Assembly (NCBI GenBank): GCA_025738555.1
Contig: JAOVFP010000008.1
Location: forward strand, 3,720,001-3,784,000
Length of the DNA: 64,000 nt
DNA from: Cyathus striatus
Lineage: Eukaryota; Basidiomycota; Agaricomycetes; Agaricales; Nidulariaceae
Direction of reading: 5' to 3'
Both the position numbers and the translations under genes were made by a program. Position 1 is the first letter of the stretch, and the number at the start of each line of letters is the position of its first letter. Shown one piece after another: positions 60,056-64,000 of this stretch. Below the pieces are notes generated by a model. The model made no database searches and was not told the DNA's origin. It saw only the letters and a list, made by a program, of their open reading frames with translations.

Positions 60056-60945
60056 ATGCGGCGGCCTCTAACGACTGCCCACCATCCCCAACTTACTCCG
60101 CGCCCGGTACAGGACACGAACAAGGCAAGCGTAACACCGCCCTTCAACAGCATGTTGCATTCTTCGACCCGGACGGAGATGGTATCATATGGCCCCTAGA
60201 CACGTATGTTGTTCCAGAATGTGAAATCCTAAAAATTATAAACCGAAATATGCTAGATTTCGTGGGTTTCGCGATTTGAAATTCTCGTTATTTTGGACAA
60301 TTGTTGCTACTCTTGTGATTCATGGGGGCTTCTCGTAGGCTTCAGGATTACTTGCCAAATCACCTAAACACTCATTTAATTCATACACATATACCCAGAT
60401 ACGTAACTTGGGGGCACGTTTTTCCCGATCCATTTTTCCGTCTGAAGATAAAGAACATGCATAGGGTAAGCGCTTCATTGGATCCATACTCATGCTTTGT
60501 AGCTGATGAATTTTTTGTCAGGCAAAGCACGGCTCAGATTCTGAGACATACACCGTGACTGGCGACTTTGACAAAACACGGTTTAATTATAACTTCGACT
60601 TGTATACTGCACCACCGCGCACCCACATGGGATTTTATAATGGGGTAAGGATGATTCATGGCAATAGGAATGCTTTTGATCCAGTAAGTTTTATCCTATA
60701 TTAAATGCTCTATTTCAGTAAAATGATGGGAATCGGGTAGTTTGGGTGGTTTGCAGCTGTGTTTGAATGGCTTGCGACTTACATTTTCCTGTGGCCTGTA
60801 GACGGCCGTATGAAACGAGAAGATGTTAAGGCCATTTATAATGTTTGTTATGGATATATTACACTGGATGTTGTCGACACTGATGCATACTTCCCAGGGA
60901 TCAGTATTTTATACTGTTTCTGGTAGGAAACCCAAGGGTTTTTAA
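60056..60945 (+). CDS. Caleosin (peroxygenase) with an unresolved start
   Basis: Caleosins are calcium-binding heme peroxygenases of lipid droplets and ER. The frame contains GKRNTALQQHVAFFDPDGDG with the EF-hand loop DPDGDGIIWPLDT. Then come GFRDLKFSLFWTIVATLVIH and GGFS (the hydrophobic segment with the first heme His) and FPDPFFRLKIKNMHR joined to AKHGSDSETYTVTGDFDKTR with the second His. Next are NFDLYTAPPRTHMGFYNGVR, FGWFAAVFEWLATYIFLW, MKREDVKAIYN and GSVFYTVSGRKP, ending at TAA 60943-60945. Five introns fit well. The 5' end is odd: the coding frame is open back to a TAA at 60052-60054 with no ATG, and the ATG at 60056-60058 is in another frame. See the finding on this gene. The rest is intact and all key residues are present. 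Confidence 0.8.
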
Positions 60946-62446
60946 ATATATACTACTACATGATACAGGACGTTGGAACCGAGCTTTAGGTATTCACGTA
61001 CATATTTTGTTAATTATCCAAAATATTGTGACCATAGGTTGATAACCGTCATCCATCATGGTAGCAACTTGAAATTCGCACAAGGTACAACGAATGCGGG
61101 TATTGTATATATGAAGACTAAAAATAAGGCTTCAAGTCCTGCAAAGATTCTTATAGAATCTTCTGGGGGTTCGACAAAATATAGTCGTGCGGCCGTAACT
61201 AGACTCGTACCAAAAATTTACAGAGGTACAGACTCAGAGTCGATCACATGAATACCAGAGCGGGAGTTGGACATAGATAAGTTGTAAGAATCCGATTCTA
61301 AATATGATCCACTGGTTGGTCAATTCAGCAAAAAAAAATCCCGTCATGGTTCAGAGAATTACTTTCGGATACAGACCTTACATATAGATATTTGAAATTG
61401 CTCAGCCTACAGACGGGAAGGTCGGCTATACGATAGTCATGACCGAGCTCCTTGGTCCAAGGCTTCAGGATTCCCGCTAGAATAGAAGTAGATATACGCG
61501 GTATCTGCTGTTAAGAACAACTTCGTGGATGTGGTACCGCCTCTTGTAGTTAATGCGACTATGTTTGAAACTGATTGCCGCCACGATCCAACATTTTTAA
61601 ACGGTCCATGAAGATCAGAAGGTGACCATCCAATTATCTACCATCGGAACAATATCCGTAGAAGACACCTCCTACAAGAAAATTAAACCAGGAAACAAGA
61701 AACAACCGAACCAGGTTCTTCAACGGGTTTTTAAGAACTTCAGTCCCGAGATTCCGGTTTGCCGTGTATTGCTTAGGCTCGATTTTCGATAAACAAATTA
61801 ATATGAACGAAGACAAGGTCCCACCCGTAAGTCGTAGCGCAAGCATGCGGAAAATTCTTTAAGGAGCGCTTATTACAAACAAAATTGAGTTTTCCCCACA
61901 GTACAAAAGGAGTCAAGCGGTATGCGTCCGTAGAAGGTTTTAGCATTTGTCGCATTGTTGTCGATTTTCACCAACGAATCCTAGAGATCTTGTCAAATCT
62001 ATGCCTTAATATCCGGCATGGGAAGTCAGCGTCCATGCATGCACGAGATCTATATCGCATGTGGCGCAGTTGTAGAGGCACCGATCTGTCAACGCGTCGC
62101 CATCCGGTGACGACATTGAGCCCATGCTGGAATTTTTTCTTGTCGTTAATACGTACTAGAAATATTATATTGCCGATTGGTTGAGAGGCTATCGGACAGA
62201 CGGCAACCACAAAAATTCAGTCAGAAGACCCTCCGGTTGCTTTCAGCGACGATCGTCAGTCCAAGCACTTAACTTTATGAAACTGTTCTATCAGGCGTTC
62301 GTCTCGATTTCCGTACTAACGTGAGGGCAAATGAGAGCAAACAAGTAACACTCGCAGGTAGATTGTGCGTAGGTTTAGACCAACTCACAAAGTGAACGTG
62401 GATGGTAATCATTTGGAACGGTGATAGACGATGCTACACAATAAGC
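60946..62446. other. Intergenic region
   Basis: About 1.5 kb between two stop codons of convergent genes, unusually long for 3' ends in this window. The open frame at 60973-61251 (+, 92 codons) and weaker ones at 61634-62210 show no family features. They could be remnants of a lost gene. Confidence 0.45.
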
Positions 62447-63295
62447 TCAAGTGGACGTTGATAGTAACGGATCGTCTCTGCTTTCGATGACTCTGGTCGG
62501 CTCTAGCTGGTTTGCTATCAAGAATCTTCCATCTGCGAAGTAGGTATTGAAGCGGTAAAGGTAAACAATTTAATAAGAACGACGTACTCGGCATATCATT
62601 CTCCTCCGCTCTCCACACAGCCTCTTCATGATCTTTAGTTACACCGGTCACCACATGCCTCTTCACCAAACGGCGTTGGGCTTCTTCAATATCCACCTGA
62701 ACAAACCAACGTTCATCAAGAAGCATGCCGCCTTCATTCCAAGGGGAGATAGATAGGAATGTGTATAGTCCTTCGATAATAACTATGCGGTGATAGGGAT
62801 GAATAGAGACAGCATGTGGTGTAGGATCCTTTAATGCATGGTCGAACGACGGAGCAGTTATGACGGGGGTATCAGGCGTGAGTTCTGCGCGAATGGAGCG
62901 AACGAATTCGACGTAGCCTTGACCATCGAATGTCCAATGAACACCACGCCTGTCGTGTGCAAGTTTTGGATCTGGAAGAATGTCAAGCTGAGCTCTAGTT
63001 AAGTGCCAACCATCCAGGCCCACAAGAATTGCCTGAACTGGTTCTGCTTCGCCAGCAGAGAGGAACTCCTGTGGTTCGGAGAGAATTGCATTAGTATGAT
63101 CGGTCAACTTCTCCGCGAAAGTAGATTTCCCAGACGCAGGAATGCCAGAGATTCCAACGAGCAACCGACTGGTAGAAGGTATTCTGGTAGCACGGATTAA
63201 GCACCACGATCAAGCGAGAGAGCAGTCTCTGGGTAGCCGTACTGTTCGAGCTTTTTTACGAGCAATGCAGCAAACACATTGGCTTCTACGTCCAT
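62447..63295 (-). CDS. P-loop kinase of the uridine kinase/phosphoribulokinase group, YFH7-like
   Basis: From ATG 63293-63295 the first exon gives MDVEANVFAALLVKKLEQ. A GTACGG-ACCAG intron (about 63169-63234) joins it to IPSTSRLLVGISGIPASGKS, which has a Walker A motif (GIPASGKST). Then come VGLDGWHLTRAQLDILPD (substrate Asp-Gly-Trp-His), RRGVHWTFDGQGYVEFVRSI, APSFDHALKDPTPHAVSI, RIVIIEGLYTFLSISPWNEG and RRLVKRHVVTGVTKDHEEAV with the lid Arg residues. A second intron (about 62536-62589) leads to the last exon, ending LLSTST at TGA 62447-62449. Yeast YFH7 is an uncharacterised ATPase of this fold; the true substrate (nucleoside, pantothenate or other) is not known. Without the first splice the shorter start at 63164 would lose the N-terminal helix. 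Confidence 0.85.
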
Positions 63296-63577
63296 TGCAA
63301 GATGCAGCGATTAAGAACTAGCACAAGGTAATGGTTTAAAAAGCTCCAGAAAGCTGAAACAAGTTGTTGCGGAAAAGTGGCTGTTATCGATCAAACGACA
63401 CTGCGCTTTTCTGTGACAATGACCAACTTCACTGCATTTCATTTTAGGTTGCCTGCGGGCGCTGCCACCCTCAACTCCATATTGGAAACTATAAAACCCA
63501 CTGTCTAATATCTAGAAAGAAAACCAACTAACTTGTTCTCAACATATAACTACCCTTATACCCTCAACGATGTCAAA
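63296..63577. promoter_or_regulatory. Divergent promoter region, 282 bases
   Basis: Separates the start codons of the YFH7-like gene and the glycosidase-like gene, so both promoters lie here. A TATA-like word ATAAAA occurs at about 63490 in front of the right-hand gene. No gene of its own. Confidence 0.4.
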
Positions 63578-64000
63578 ATGTTCTTGTGCAGGCAATACTG
63601 GAAAGATTTTAAAGAGGTTATCGCGTTTTTCATTCTAATTGGTTTACTGTGTTCTGATGCGAGCTTCAGAGCTGATCCAACTACCATAAAAGACAAGTTT
63701 ATGGTAGGGTATCAAGGGTGGTGAGTGGCAGAACTGGACTTCAGAGAAGTCCAACTTGTTAATCATGCACTTTCCGACTATCTTCTGAATGCCTTTCAAA
63801 ATCGTCGCTAACAAATCTGCTCTATAGGTTTACTTGTCATGGAGATGGAGAACCAGTTGGACCAGGCGAGTACAGCTCTAATGTCCACAACTGACACGAA
63901 GCTCATTCTATTACAGGTCACCATGGCTGGCTTCACTGGTTCAACTATCCTATCCCAGACGGTGGCAGGCCAAACACAGATCTTTGGCCAGACGTATCGA
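63578..64000 (+). CDS. Glycosidase-like protein (YQGW / xylosidase-arabinosidase-like), 5' part
   Basis: The gene runs off the right edge. ATG 63578-63580 was chosen because it leads to a hydrophobic segment (VIAFFILIGLLCSDASF), a signal peptide or anchor; an in-frame ATG at 63533 is possible. The mature part reads DKFMVGYQGW, then across an intron FTCHGDGEPVGPG, and across a second intron HHGWLHWFNYPIPDGGRPNT and DLWPDVS. The words GYQGW and WLHW occur in proteins annotated as xylosidase/arabinosidase or GH99-like in fungi and bacteria. The second intron has a GC donor (GCGAGT at about 63866) and an AG acceptor (about 63915), which keeps GPGHHGW in frame. The catalytic centre lies outside the window, so the activity is not decided. 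Confidence 0.65.

Noticed and set aside
1..64000. A secondary-metabolite cluster, CRISPR array, phage or bacterial-type defence system
   Set aside because: The single P450, dehydrogenase and transporters are far apart with housekeeping genes between them and no backbone synthase; intron-rich genes show fungal nuclear DNA, and no direct-repeat spacer array is present.

Overview
The window is fungal nuclear DNA, most likely from a mushroom-forming basidiomycete (Agaricomycetes). Coding sequence is cut by many short introns of about 45-120 bases with GT-AG ends, genes lie close together on both strands, and several families are typical of that class: DUF6534 and DUF6533 membrane proteins, F-box/LRR proteins with a coiled-coil lead-in, a multi-intron OPT transporter, a caleosin and a multi-intron P450. 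I rebuilt gene models by joining exons by eye. Family calls are from motif recognition only; no search was run.

Layout, left to right: 3' end of a DUF6534 membrane protein (+, to 998); a 1.9 kb gap with a 20-bp tandem array and a large inverted repeat; a GH47 alpha-1,2-mannosidase (+, 2939-5519); a cytochrome P450 (-, 5684-8097); a 5.2 kb gene-poor stretch holding a diverged direct duplication (about 8575-9610 and 11085-13150). A housekeeping block follows: an orphan protein (-, 13347-13978), COP9 signalosome subunit 7 (-, 14597-15848), two tandem RRM proteins with mitochondrial-type N-termini (-, 16143-17347 and 17818-18922), the Golgi traffic factor Rgp1 (+, 19926-23015), a PSP1-domain protein (+, 23653-25899), the RING subunit APC11 (-, 26438-26903) divergent from a HAUS1-like coiled-coil protein (+, 27048-27924), and an OPT peptide transporter (-, 28038-31954).

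After a 3.3 kb gap with ORF debris come a large DUF2421/ArAE-type membrane transporter (+, 35277-39900), a DUF6533 membrane protein (-, 40091-41684), a broken F-box/LRR gene (-, 42835-44304), an intron-containing tRNA-Thr(AGT) (+, 44846-44941), an adenosine-deaminase-like enzyme (-, 45085-46299), an intact F-box protein (-, 47665-49536) and a Ser/Pro-rich orphan (-, 50774-52606). The right part has a short-chain dehydrogenase (+, 54270-55637), FKBP12 (+, 57522-58134), a caleosin with a start-codon problem (+, 60056-60945), a YFH7-like P-loop kinase (-, 62447-63295) and the 5' end of a secreted or membrane-anchored glycosidase-like gene (+, 63578 onward).

I do not see an operon-like cluster or a defence system. 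Functional links are loose: APC11 and the HAUS1-like gene share a 144-bp promoter and would both act in mitosis; Rgp1 and the GH47 enzyme both belong to the secretory route. The most unusual signals are the duplicated region with a conserved Walker-A-like core, the tandem RRM pair, the F-box gene with at least three frameshifts, and the caleosin whose only nearby ATG is out of frame.
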